Part shown: piece after piece, positions 14,703 to 22,313 of the stretch
How the letters are laid out: the number at the start of each line of letters is the position of its first letter
Position numbering within the stretch: position 1 is the stretch's first letter
Assembly (NCBI GenBank): GCA_036310845.1
Contig: JAXJRB010000136.1
Coordinates: forward strand, 1 to 26,358
Reading direction: 5' to 3'
DNA from: COE1 sp036310845
Lineage (GTDB): Bacteria; Bacillota; Clostridia; Lachnospirales; Lachnospiraceae
Length of the DNA stretch: 26,358 nucleotides
Translations under genes and position numbers: made by a program
The notes under the pieces: generated by a model
What the model was told of the DNA's origin: nothing
Database searches by the model: none
What the model saw: the letters and a program-made list of their open reading frames with translations, nothing else

Positions 14703-15740
14703 ATGAAAAGGACTTGGAAGGACAATACAATATATAAGTATCGTAGAATAATAGAAAAGAAACACTATTTAAAGTTACCTTTAGGTATGGTTTTATTTTT
14801 CGTTGTCTTCTTATATGATTTAATATTGTTTTTTGTATACAATAAAAAGCGACTCTCGTGTGTGTTTACGGTAATAGTTTTTTGTGTCATTAGTAGTAGT
14901 TTTGCATTTCCAACAATGCAAAAGGAAAAGGGACTTGTGGCAGGTAATCAGTCTGAATGGGCAGAGATTCAGGAGAATTACGATTATGTTCCGGTAGAGT
15001 TAGGGATTTCTCAGGACGAGGTACTTGATGATGAAGATGTAATTGTTGGATATAATAATGAAGAGCTAAATGTGCAGGATGAGATAGATCAGTTTACACT
15101 AGATGATATTTTGGAAGCCAATGAGGTCAGTCGTGGAATGACAGAGAGTGAAGAGTATAGTTCTACACTTTCGGTAGATGACTGGCAACTTGTACTGGTT
15201 AATAAGCAACATCCGGTACCGGAAGATTATTCATTCACATTAGGAACGATTACAGGATCTATGAAATGTGATGTTAGAATTATTGATGAATTGATGGCTA
15301 TGCTGGAGGCCGCGAAGGCGGATGGAATTGATTTGGTGATTTGTTCGCCTTATAGAGATTATAACAGACAGACTGTTTTATTTGAACGAAAAATTGATTA
15401 CTATATGGAAAGAGGTTATTCGTATTTGGAAGCATATAAGATTGCTTCGATTACAGTTACGGTGCCGGGTGCGAGTGAACATCAGATTGGTTTGGCGCTA
15501 GATATTGTAAGCGACACTTATACGTCTTTGGATACAGGATTTGGTAAAACAGATGCAGGTATTTGGTTAAGAGAGCATGGCTATGAATATGGATTTATTT
15601 TGCGTTATCCTTTGGGAAAAGAATATATTACAGGTATTCAGTATGAGCCATGGCATTATCGCTATGTTGGAAAGAAATCGGCAACTGCAATTATGAAGCA
15701 GGGTATAACTTTGGAAGAATTTTTGGAGGATTTGGAATAA
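14703..15740 (+). CDS. VanY-type D-alanyl-D-alanine carboxypeptidase (peptidase M15B)
   Basis: A 345-residue envelope enzyme that trims the terminal D-alanine from peptidoglycan stem peptides. An N-terminal hydrophobic region (about 20-70, two segments) anchors it; an acidic linker of about 80 residues follows. The catalytic domain (about 165-335) has SPYRDYNRQ, SEHQIGLALDIV with zinc ligands H260 and D267, and EPWHYRYVG with base E315 and ligand H318. All key residues are present. GGGAAG precedes the ATG. The tgt gene begins three bases after its stop, so both are one transcript. Nothing indicates a vancomycin resistance cluster; this is a housekeeping-type copy. Confidence 0.9.
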   Translation: MKRTWKDNTIYKYRRIIEKKHYLKLPLGMVLFFVVFLYDLILFFVYNKKRLSCVFTVIVFCVISSSFAFPTMQKEKGLVAGNQSEWAEIQENYDYVPVELGISQDEVLDDEDVIVGYNNEELNVQDEIDQFTLDDILEANEVSRGMTESEEYSSTLSVDDWQLVLVNKQHPVPEDYSFTLGTITGSMKCDVRIIDELMAMLEAAKADGIDLVICSPYRDYNRQTVLFERKIDYYMERGYSYLEAYKIASITVTVPGASEHQIGLALDIVSDTYTSLDTGFGKTDAGIWLREHGYEYGFILRYPLGKEYITGIQYEPWHYRYVGKKSATAIMKQGITLEEFLEDLE

Positions 15741-15743
15741 AGT

Positions 15744-16874
15744 ATGTATAAAGTATTAAAACAAGAAGGAAGAGCAAAGCGTGCAGAAGTAACAACTGTG
15801 CATGGAACAATTCAAACACCGGTATTTATGAATGTAGGTACGGTTGCTGCGATTAAGGGAGCGGTATCAACTGCTGATTTGGAAGAAATTGGAACACAGG
15901 TAGAATTATCAAATACATACCATTTGCATGTGAGAACAGGCGATAAGGTGATTAAGCAACTTGGTGGTCTTCACCAATTTATGTCGTGGGATAAGCCGAT
16001 TCTTACTGATTCGGGTGGATTTCAGGTGTTTTCTCTTGCTGGGTTAAGAAAAATAAAGGAAGAGGGCGTGTATTTTAGTTCTCATATTGATGGGCGAAAG
16101 ATTTTTATGGGTCCGGAAGAAAGTATGCAAATTCAGTCAAATCTTGCTTCTACTATAGCAATGGCGTTTGATGAATGCCCACCTAGTAAGGCGGAACGTG
16201 CATATGTAGTGAATTCGGTAGAAAGAACAACAAGATGGCTGGAACGTTGTAGAGTTGAAATGAATCGTTTAAATTCGCTAGAGGATACAATTAATAAGAA
16301 TCAAATGTTATTTGGTATTAACCAGGGTGCCATTTTTACAGATGTCCGTATTGAACATGCAAAGCGAATATCAGAGATGAATTTGGATGGTTATGCGGTT
16401 GGGGGACTTGCAGTAGGTGAGTCACATGAAGAAATGTATTATGTATTAGAAGAGACGGTTCCGTATTTGCCAAAAGATAAGCCTACGTATTTGATGGGAG
16501 TTGGTACCCCTGCTAATATTTTAGAAGCGGTAGAACGTGGTGTTGATTTCTTTGATTGTGTATATCCGACACGTAACGGTAGACATGGTCATTTATATAC
16601 CAATCACGGAAAAATTAATCTCTTCAATGCAAAATATGAATTAGATACCAGACCAATTGAAGAGGGATGTGGATGTCCGGCATGTAAGAGATATTCCAGA
16701 GCATATATTCGCCATTTGTTGAAGGCGAAAGAAATGCTTGGTATGAGATTGTGTGTTCTTCATAATTTGTATTTCTATAATACGATGATGACAGAAATTA
16801 GAGATGCTTTGGATGCTGGAGAATTTGCGGCATATAAAAAACGTAAGCTTGATAATATGGCTGCGGGTCAATAG
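15744..16874 (+). CDS. tgt: Queuine tRNA-ribosyltransferase (tRNA-guanine transglycosylase)
   Basis: A 376-residue enzyme that exchanges guanine 34 of GUN-anticodon tRNAs for a queuine precursor. The family residues are visible: D89 in TDSGGFQVFSL, the nucleophile D271 in FDCVYPTRNGRHG, and the zinc site C309, C311, C314 and H340. The length equals that of bacterial Tgt. The ribosome binding site GGAGG (15725-15729) lies within the end of the preceding gene, 14 nt from the ATG. yajC follows after 141 bp with its own promoter, an adjacency conserved in many bacteria. Confidence 0.97.
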   Translation: MYKVLKQEGRAKRAEVTTVHGTIQTPVFMNVGTVAAIKGAVSTADLEEIGTQVELSNTYHLHVRTGDKVIKQLGGLHQFMSWDKPILTDSGGFQVFSLAGLRKIKEEGVYFSSHIDGRKIFMGPEESMQIQSNLASTIAMAFDECPPSKAERAYVVNSVERTTRWLERCRVEMNRLNSLEDTINKNQMLFGINQGAIFTDVRIEHAKRISEMNLDGYAVGGLAVGESHEEMYYVLEETVPYLPKDKPTYLMGVGTPANILEAVERGVDFFDCVYPTRNGRHGHLYTNHGKINLFNAKYELDTRPIEEGCGCPACKRYSRAYIRHLLKAKEMLGMRLCVLHNLYFYNTMMTEIRDALDAGEFAAYKKRKLDNMAAGQ

Positions 16875-16917
16875 TAACGTAAAAATAGCGCAATGTATAA
16901 TTTAATCAAAATTTAAC

Positions 16918-16968
16918 TTGATGAATTGAATGTTATTGTGTAATATGTTATGTATACGCTTGAAGCGT
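16918..16968 (+). promoter_or_regulatory. yajC promoter with palindrome at the start site
   Basis: -35 TTGATG (16918-16923) and -10 TAATAT (16941-16946), 17-bp spacer. A perfect ACGCTT-G-AAGCGT palindrome (16956-16968) covers the first transcribed bases and may be a repressor site. Confidence 0.6.
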
Positions 16969-17015
16969 AATATATCCTTGTTATGGATATGGAAGATATG
17001 CTAGGAGGAATGGCA

Positions 17016-17336
17016 ATGAACTTATTGTTAACAGAAGCGCAGGCAGCGACAGGAGCTGTTGTAAGTCCAGTTGTATGGATTCTTTATTTTGCAGCATTAA
17101 TTGGTATTTTTTATTTTCTTTTCTATCGTCCACAGAAGAAGGAACAGAAGAATAGAGCTGCATTGATTAATTCTATTGAGGTTGGTGACAGTGTTCTTAC
17201 TACAAGTGGATTCTATGGTATCATTATTGATATCACGGATGAAGATGTTATTGTAGAGTTTGGCAATAACAAGAATTGTAGAATTCCGATGAAGAAATCT
17301 GCAATTGAACAGGTTGAGAAGCCAGACGCTGAATAA
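17016..17336 (+). CDS. yajC: Preprotein translocase subunit YajC
   Basis: A 106-residue membrane protein associated with the SecDF complex. It has one helix (about 17-40, VVWILYFAALIGIFYFLFY) followed by the family hallmark YRPQKKEQKNR and a small cytoplasmic domain with GDSVLTTSGFYGIIIDI. I choose ATG 17016 because AGGAGG (17003-17008) lies 7 nt before it. The in-frame ATG at 17010 is one base from that site, and the longer frame from 16983 would include the ribosome binding site. No secD or secF follows here; a terminator does. Confidence 0.93.
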   Translation: MNLLLTEAQAATGAVVSPVVWILYFAALIGIFYFLFYRPQKKEQKNRAALINSIEVGDSVLTTSGFYGIIIDITDEDVIVEFGNNKNCRIPMKKSAIEQVEKPDAE

Positions 17337-17347
17337 ATATGCGGAAA

Positions 17348-17386
17348 TGAAGAGAACTGATTAAGGTTAATTAGTTCTCTTTTCTT
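17348..17386 (+). terminator. Terminator after yajC
   Basis: A 13-bp stem AGAGAACTGATTA / TAATTAGTTCTCT with one G-U pair and a 4-base loop (17351-17380), followed by TTTC. Outer ATGAAG / CTTCAT bases can extend the pairing. Confidence 0.82.
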
Positions 17387-17413
17387 CATATTGCATAAAA
17401 CTAGTGTCTATAT

Positions 17414-17456
17414 AAAAAAAGTATAACTAAGGGTTATAATTGTTATGACTTTTTTT
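17414..17456. terminator. Second, bidirectional-looking terminator
   Basis: Seven A, then GTATAAC pairs with GTTATGAC and seven T (one bulged G), loop 14 bases. It lies between the yajC terminator and the leuB promoter and isolates the branched-chain amino acid unit from upstream transcription. Confidence 0.65.
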
Positions 17457-17490
17457 ACCTTGAATTATGGCTACTTTTTTGTTGTTAAGG

Positions 17491-17519
17491 TTGAAATTTG
17501 TGAATAAATATACTATTAT
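17491..17519 (+). promoter_or_regulatory. leuB promoter
   Basis: -35 TTGAAA (17491-17496) and -10 TATTAT (17514-17519), 17-bp spacer. Transcription would begin near 17526, just before the GGGAC that opens the folded leader, so nearly the whole leader is one structured domain. Confidence 0.72.
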
Positions 17520-17528
17520 GTAAATATT

Positions 17529-17652
17529 CGGGACGGTAGGAATATATTAAAATAGTTCCTGCAAGTTTGTTTGCTTAGAACTATTTTAATATAGTTCTCT
17601 TGGACAAATGTCCAAGAGTGGGGAAATCGAAAGGGGTTAGAGCTTGTCCCTG
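17529..17652 (+). ncRNA. Structured leuB leader RNA, riboswitch-like, class unknown
   Basis: The ~160-nt leader can fold as a three-way junction. GGGAC (17530-17534) pairs with GTCCC (17646-17650). A long arm of 16 perfect base pairs is formed by 17543-17558 with 17578-17593 and is extendable by four more at its base. A second arm CTCTTGGAC/GTCCAAGAG (17597-17618) has a 4-base loop. A G-rich joining strand (GTGGGGAAATCGAAAGGGG, 17618-17636) follows. No hairpin is followed by a T-run, so transcription attenuation at a simple terminator is unlikely. GTTCTC at 17594-17599 is complementary to GAGAAC (17677-17682), which overlaps the leuB ribosome binding site, so translation control is possible. 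No T-box sequence (AGGGTGGNACCGCG) is present and I recognise no known riboswitch consensus. Folding and function are inferred. Confidence 0.6.
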
Positions 17653-17685
17653 ATATTTACACAAAAACATAAAAAGGAGAACATC

Positions 17686-18786
17686 ATGAATCTTAACATC
17701 GTTTGTATACCTGGTGACGGAATTGGACCTGAAGTTGTTGCTGAGGCAAAAAAAGTATTAGACAAGGTCGCTTTAAAATATAATCATAAAATTTCTTATA
17801 AGGATATTTTGATGGGAGGAGCATCTATTGATGCATGTGGTGAACCACTTACCGATGAAGCAATTGAAGATGCAAAGGCTGCAGATGCAGTGCTTATGGG
17901 GTCTATTGGCGGAAACACATCAACCTCTCCATGGTATAAGTTACCACCTCATTTAAGACCAGAGGCTGGTTTGTTAAAGCTTCGTAAGGCATTGAATTTA
18001 TTTGCAAACTTAAGACCAGCTTATCTATATGAAGAATTAAAAGAGGCTTGCCCTTTAAGAGATGATATCATTGGTAGCGGCTTTGATATGATGATTATGC
18101 GTGAGCTTACAGGTGGTCTTTACTTTGGTGAGAGAAGTACAAAAGAGGTTGATGGTGTTATGACTGCGGTTGATAGTCTTACCTATAATGAAGAAGAGAT
18201 TCGTCGTATTGCCATTAAAGGATTTGATATTGCAATGAAGAGACGAAAAAAGGTAACTAGTGTTGACAAGGCAAATGTATTGGATTCTTCAAGACTTTGG
18301 AGAAAGGTAGTCGAAGAGGTTGCCAAGGATTATCCTGAAGTTATGTTGGAGCATATGCTTGTTGATAACTGTGCAATGCAGTTGGTAAAAGATCCTAAGC
18401 AGTTTGATGTTATTTTAACAGAGAATATGTTTGGGGATATTTTATCAGATGAAGCAAGCATGGTAACGGGTTCGATTGGTATGTTATCTTCTGCAAGTCT
18501 AAATGATACAAAATTTGGTTTATATGAGCCGAGTGGTGGTTCTGCTCCTGATATTGCAGGAAAGGGAATTGCAAATCCGATTGCAACAATTTTGAGTGCA
18601 GCTATGATGCTTCGTTATTCTTTTGATTTAGACGAAGAAGCAGATGCAATCGAAAAGGCTGTTAAAAAGGTTCTTGAAGAAGGCTACCGTACTATTGACA
18701 TTATGCCTCAGGAAGAGGCTAAGAAGGCTTGCGTAGAGCAGATTGGAACTGCGAAGATGGGTGATTTGATAGCGGATAGAATCTAG
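17686..18786 (+). CDS. leuB: 3-Isopropylmalate dehydrogenase
   Basis: A 366-residue NAD-dependent enzyme of leucine synthesis that oxidises and decarboxylates 3-isopropylmalate. The N-terminal PGDGIGPEVV, the substrate-binding LRKALNLFANLRPA, TGGLYFGER, the DKANVLDSSRLWR segment, and the NMFGDILSDEASMVTGSIGMLSSASL / EPSGGSAPDIAGKGIANP metal and cofactor regions are intact. Start ATG 17686 follows AAGGAG by 7 nt; the open frame upstream to 17644 lies in the leader. leuA, leuC and leuD are not in this window, so the pathway must be completed elsewhere. ilvD and ilvB follow. Confidence 0.97.
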   Translation: MNLNIVCIPGDGIGPEVVAEAKKVLDKVALKYNHKISYKDILMGGASIDACGEPLTDEAIEDAKAADAVLMGSIGGNTSTSPWYKLPPHLRPEAGLLKLRKALNLFANLRPAYLYEELKEACPLRDDIIGSGFDMMIMRELTGGLYFGERSTKEVDGVMTAVDSLTYNEEEIRRIAIKGFDIAMKRRKKVTSVDKANVLDSSRLWRKVVEEVAKDYPEVMLEHMLVDNCAMQLVKDPKQFDVILTENMFGDILSDEASMVTGSIGMLSSASLNDTKFGLYEPSGGSAPDIAGKGIANPIATILSAAMMLRYSFDLDEEADAIEKAVKKVLEEGYRTIDIMPQEEAKKACVEQIGTAKMGDLIADRI

Positions 18787-18812
18787 TTACTAATCAGGAA
18801 TATGGATTGATG

Positions 18813-18846
18813 GTGGATTTTATTAGAAAAATCAAGAAAAATCCAC
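18813..18846. other. Hairpin between leuB and ilvD
   Basis: Perfect 9-bp arms GTGGATTTT (18813-18821) and AAAATCCAC (18838-18846) with a 16-base loop. No T-run follows, so it may be a processing or stabilising hairpin or a weak attenuator within the operon. No clear promoter for ilvD is visible in this 150-bp gap. Confidence 0.5.
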
Positions 18847-18876
18847 TCGCAGAGAAAATACAAGATTGATTTTTAG

Positions 18877-18906
18877 ATGTAACTATGAAGACATGAAATG
18901 GTTACA
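18877..18906. repeat. ATGTAACTAT...ATGGTTACAT palindrome upstream of ilvD
   Basis: Ten-base arms (18877-18886 and 18897-18906, allowing one G-U pair and about an 11-base loop), ending 30 nt before the ilvD start. Fourth member of the GTAACTAT/ATAGTTAC family of this window. Confidence 0.5.
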
Positions 18907-18936
18907 TACGAATATATTATTCGGAGGTTGTGTGTG

Positions 18937-20607
18937 ATGAGAAGTGATAATGTAAAGAGTGGGATGCAGCAAGCACCACATAGAAGTTTGTTTAATGCAT
19001 TAGGTTTTACAGAAGAAGAAATGAAAAAGCCGATGGTAGGTATTGTTAGTTCATATAATGAAATTGTACCTGGTCATATGAATTTGGATAAGATTGTAAA
19101 TGCTGTTAAGCTTGGTGTTGCCGAAGCGGGCGGTGTTCCGGTTGTATTCCCTGCAATTGCGGTATGTGATGGTATTGCTATGGGACACACAGGAATGAAG
19201 TATTCTCTTGTAACTAGAGATTTGATTGCAGATTCAACAGAGGCGATGGCACTTGCACATCAGTTTGATGCGTTGGTTATGGTGCCGAACTGTGATAAGA
19301 ATGTTCCAGGTTTATTAATGGCTGCAGCAAGAATTAATGTTCCAACTGTATTTGTTTCTGGCGGTCCAATGCTTGCAGGACGCGTAAAGGGTAAGAAAAC
19401 AAGTCTTTCTTCTATGTTCGAAGCAGTAGGGGCTTATGCAGCGGGAACTATGACAGAAGAAGATGTATGTGAATTTGAAAATAAGGCATGTCCAACTTGT
19501 GGTTCATGTTCTGGTATGTATACAGCAAACTCTATGAATTGCTTAACAGAGGCTCTAGGTATGGGATTAAAAGGAAATGGGACTATTCCTGCTGTATATT
19601 CTGAGAGAATCAAGCTTGCAAAGCATGCAGGTATGGCTGTTATGGAACTTCTGCGTCAGGATATCCGTCCTAGAGATATTATGACGAAGGAAGCAATTGT
19701 CAATGCTTTGACTGTGGATATGGCACTTGGCTGTTCAACAAACAGTATGCTACATATTCCTGCTATTGCACATGAAATTGGATTTGATTTTGATATCGCA
19801 TTTGCAAATGAGATTAATGCAAAGACTCCAAATCTCTGCCATTTAGCGCCGGCAGGTCCAACCTATATGGAAGATTTAAATGAAGCGGGCGGCGTTCATG
19901 CTGTTATGAATCAGTTGGCAGAAAAAGGTTTGTTAAATACAGAGTGTATGACGGTAACGGGTAAGACACTTGGCGAAAATATCAAGGGTTGTATGAATTT
20001 GAATCCAGAGGTTATCAGACCGATGGATAATCCATATAGTGCAACAGGTGGCCTTGCGGTATTAAAAGGTAACCTTGCTCCTGACGGCAGTGTTGTTAAG
20101 CGTTCGGCAGTAGTTGAGGAAATGATGGTTCATGAAGGACCAGCGCGAGTATTCGAGTGCGAAGAAGATGCAATTGCTGCTATCAAGGGTGGTAAAATTG
20201 TTGCGGGAGATGTTGTTGTTATCCGTTATGAGGGCCCTAAGGGTGGTCCAGGTATGAGAGAAATGTTAAATCCTACTTCTGCAATTGCAGGAATGGGACT
20301 TGGCTCTAGTGTAGCGCTTATTACAGATGGACGTTTCTCTGGAGCTTCTAGAGGAGCTTCTATTGGGCATGTGTCACCGGAAGCAGCAGTTGGTGGACCG
20401 ATTGCACTTGTAGAAGAGGGTGATATTATTTCTATTAATATTCCTGAGATGTCATTGAATGTAAAGGTATCGGATGAAGTGATGGCAGAAAGAAAAGCAA
20501 AATGGCAACCAAAGGAGCCAAATATTACTACTGGATACCTTGCAAGATATAGAGAAATGGTTACAAGTGGTAACAGAGGAGCAATCCTAGAAGTACCCAA
20601 GAAATAA
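18937..20607 (+). CDS. ilvD: Dihydroxyacid dehydratase
   Basis: A 556-residue iron-sulfur enzyme that dehydrates 2,3-dihydroxy acids in isoleucine and valine synthesis. Cysteines C119 (in NCDKNVPG, next to the metal-binding lysine K121) and C191 (in CPTCGSCSGMYTANSMNCL) are present. The N-terminal region reads SYNEIVPGH with no cysteine, as in the oxygen-sensitive E. coli type rather than the plant [2Fe-2S] type. YEGPKGGPGM, TDGRFSGASRG and GHVSPEA follow. Start ATG 18937 has GGAGG (18923-18927) 9 nt upstream; the longer frame from 18898 starts inside the palindrome. ilvB follows after 26 bp. Confidence 0.97.
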   Translation: MRSDNVKSGMQQAPHRSLFNALGFTEEEMKKPMVGIVSSYNEIVPGHMNLDKIVNAVKLGVAEAGGVPVVFPAIAVCDGIAMGHTGMKYSLVTRDLIADSTEAMALAHQFDALVMVPNCDKNVPGLLMAAARINVPTVFVSGGPMLAGRVKGKKTSLSSMFEAVGAYAAGTMTEEDVCEFENKACPTCGSCSGMYTANSMNCLTEALGMGLKGNGTIPAVYSERIKLAKHAGMAVMELLRQDIRPRDIMTKEAIVNALTVDMALGCSTNSMLHIPAIAHEIGFDFDIAFANEINAKTPNLCHLAPAGPTYMEDLNEAGGVHAVMNQLAEKGLLNTECMTVTGKTLGENIKGCMNLNPEVIRPMDNPYSATGGLAVLKGNLAPDGSVVKRSAVVEEMMVHEGPARVFECEEDAIAAIKGGKIVAGDVVVIRYEGPKGGPGMREMLNPTSAIAGMGLGSSVALITDGRFSGASRGASIGHVSPEAAVGGPIALVEEGDIISINIPEMSLNVKVSDEVMAERKAKWQPKEPNITTGYLARYREMVTSGNRGAILEVPKK

Positions 20608-20633
20608 TTTCAATAGAGCAAAGGAGAGTATGC

Positions 20634-22313
20634 ATGCAGCTTACAGGTTCACAGATTGTTATTGAATGTTTGAAAGAACAGGGTGTTGATACCGTGTTTG
20701 GTTATCCGGGCGGTACGATATTAAATATTTATGACGAATTATATAAGCATAGTGATGAGATTAGACATATTTTGACTTCTCATGAGCAGGGAGCATCCCA
20801 TGCTGCAGATGGATATGCAAGAGCAACTGGTAAGGTTGGTGTATGTTTTGCTACAAGTGGTCCTGGTGCGACAAATTTAGTTACAGGTATTGCGACTGCG
20901 TATATGGATTCAATCCCAATGGTTGCAATTACAGCAAATGTTAATTTGCCGTTGCTTGGAAAGGATACCTTTCAGGAGATTGACATTGCAGGTGTTACTA
21001 TGCCAATTACAAAGCATGGATATATTGTAAAGGACGTTACAAAGCTTGCTGATACAATAAGAAAAGCATTTCGAATTGCAAAATCTGGAAGACCGGGGCC
21101 AGTGTTGGTAGATATTACAAAGGATGTTACAGCGAATAAGTGTGAATTTGTTCCTGTGAAACCAGAACCAATAGTGATAGAGAGTAACTATACAGAAGAA
21201 GATATTAATACGGCTTTGGAATTGATTCGAAATTCAAGGAAACCATTTATTTATCTTGGTGGTGGTGCGATTGCATCTGATGCAGCAAAGGAAGTAAAGG
21301 AATTTGCGAAAAAAATTGCTTCTCCTGTCTGTGATACCTTAATGGCTAAGGGTGCATTTGATGGTAAGAGTGATAAATATACTGGCATGATTGGAATGCA
21401 TGGTACAAAGGCTTCTAATTTTGGTGTGAGTCAATGTGATTTGTTGGTTGCTCTTGGAGCTAGATTTTCTGACCGTGTAACAGGTAATATTCAGAAATTT
21501 GCTAGCAATGCAAAGATTCTGCATATCGATATTGATGCAGCAGAAATTAATAAAAACGTTAAGACAGATGCTTCTATCGTGGGCGATTTGAAAACTGTAT
21601 TAACGGAACTTAATAATAAGCTAGAACAGCAGAATCATGATGAGTGGCTTGGAATAGTTAAGGAATTAAAGGAAAAATATCCATTAAAGTATGATACGGA
21701 TAAATTGACATGTCCTTATATTATTCAAGAATTGGATAGAATAACAGAAGGAAAGGCGGTTGTTTCTACGGATGTAGGACAGCATCAGATGTGGGCTGCA
21801 CAGTTCTATCAGTATACAGAGCCTAGAACTTTCTTGTCTTCAGGTGGTCTTGGTACCATGGGTTATGGTCTTGGTGCATGTATCGGTGCCAAAACGGGTA
21901 TGCCAGATAAGATCTGTGTTAATATTGGCGGCGATGGATGTTTTAGAATGAATATGAATGAACTTGCAACAGCAAGTCGTTATAATATTCCGATTATTCA
22001 GGTAATAATTAATAACCATGTATTAGGTATGGTTAGACAGTGGCAAACTTTATTCTATGATAAGCGTTATTCGCAGACAGTTCTTAACGATAAGGTTGAT
22101 TTTTGTAAGGTTGCAGAAGGATTGGGCTGTGAAGCGATTCGTGTAACTAAGAAAGAAGAAGTTGCGCCTGCTTTTGAAAAAGCAATTGCATTACAGAAAC
22201 CAGTAGTAATAGAATGTGTGATTGAAGAGGATGATAAAGTATTTCCTATGGTTCCTGCGGGAGCACCAATCAGTGATGCATTCGATGCAGATGATTTAAA
22301 AGAAAAGAATTAA
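20634..22313 (+). CDS. ilvB: Acetolactate synthase, large (catalytic) subunit
   Basis: A 559-residue thiamine diphosphate enzyme that condenses pyruvate with itself or 2-oxobutyrate, the first common step to valine, leucine and isoleucine. The catalytic glutamate E51 lies in SHEQGASHAADGYARATG; the cofactor motif starts with GDG at 433-435 and ends at IINN. The middle FAD-type domain and the RQWQ segment are present, so it is the biosynthetic type. AAAGGAG precedes the ATG. The small regulatory subunit ilvN and the reductoisomerase ilvC are not nearby. The stop TAA shares its last base with the ATG of the next gene. Confidence 0.96.
   Translation: MQLTGSQIVIECLKEQGVDTVFGYPGGTILNIYDELYKHSDEIRHILTSHEQGASHAADGYARATGKVGVCFATSGPGATNLVTGIATAYMDSIPMVAITANVNLPLLGKDTFQEIDIAGVTMPITKHGYIVKDVTKLADTIRKAFRIAKSGRPGPVLVDITKDVTANKCEFVPVKPEPIVIESNYTEEDINTALELIRNSRKPFIYLGGGAIASDAAKEVKEFAKKIASPVCDTLMAKGAFDGKSDKYTGMIGMHGTKASNFGVSQCDLLVALGARFSDRVTGNIQKFASNAKILHIDIDAAEINKNVKTDASIVGDLKTVLTELNNKLEQQNHDEWLGIVKELKEKYPLKYDTDKLTCPYIIQELDRITEGKAVVSTDVGQHQMWAAQFYQYTEPRTFLSSGGLGTMGYGLGACIGAKTGMPDKICVNIGGDGCFRMNMNELATASRYNIPIIQVIINNHVLGMVRQWQTLFYDKRYSQTVLNDKVDFCKVAEGLGCEAIRVTKKEEVAPAFEKAIALQKPVVIECVIEEDDKVFPMVPAGAPISDAFDADDLKEKN

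Noticed and set aside
14703..15740. Vancomycin resistance determinant (VanY)
   Set aside because: No vanS/R, vanH, ligase or vanX gene is nearby; the gene is linked to tgt and looks like a housekeeping carboxypeptidase.
17543..17618. The leuB leader hairpins as intrinsic terminators
   Set aside because: Neither stem is followed by a T-run; the next bases are GTTCTC and TGGGG.
17400..17685. T-box leader for leuB
   Set aside because: The conserved T-box sequence AGGGTGGNACCGCG and a terminator just before the gene are both absent.
20226..20600. Minus-strand open frame of 124 codons opposite ilvD
   Set aside because: Shadow of the conserved ilvD 3' part; low-complexity composition and no start signals.
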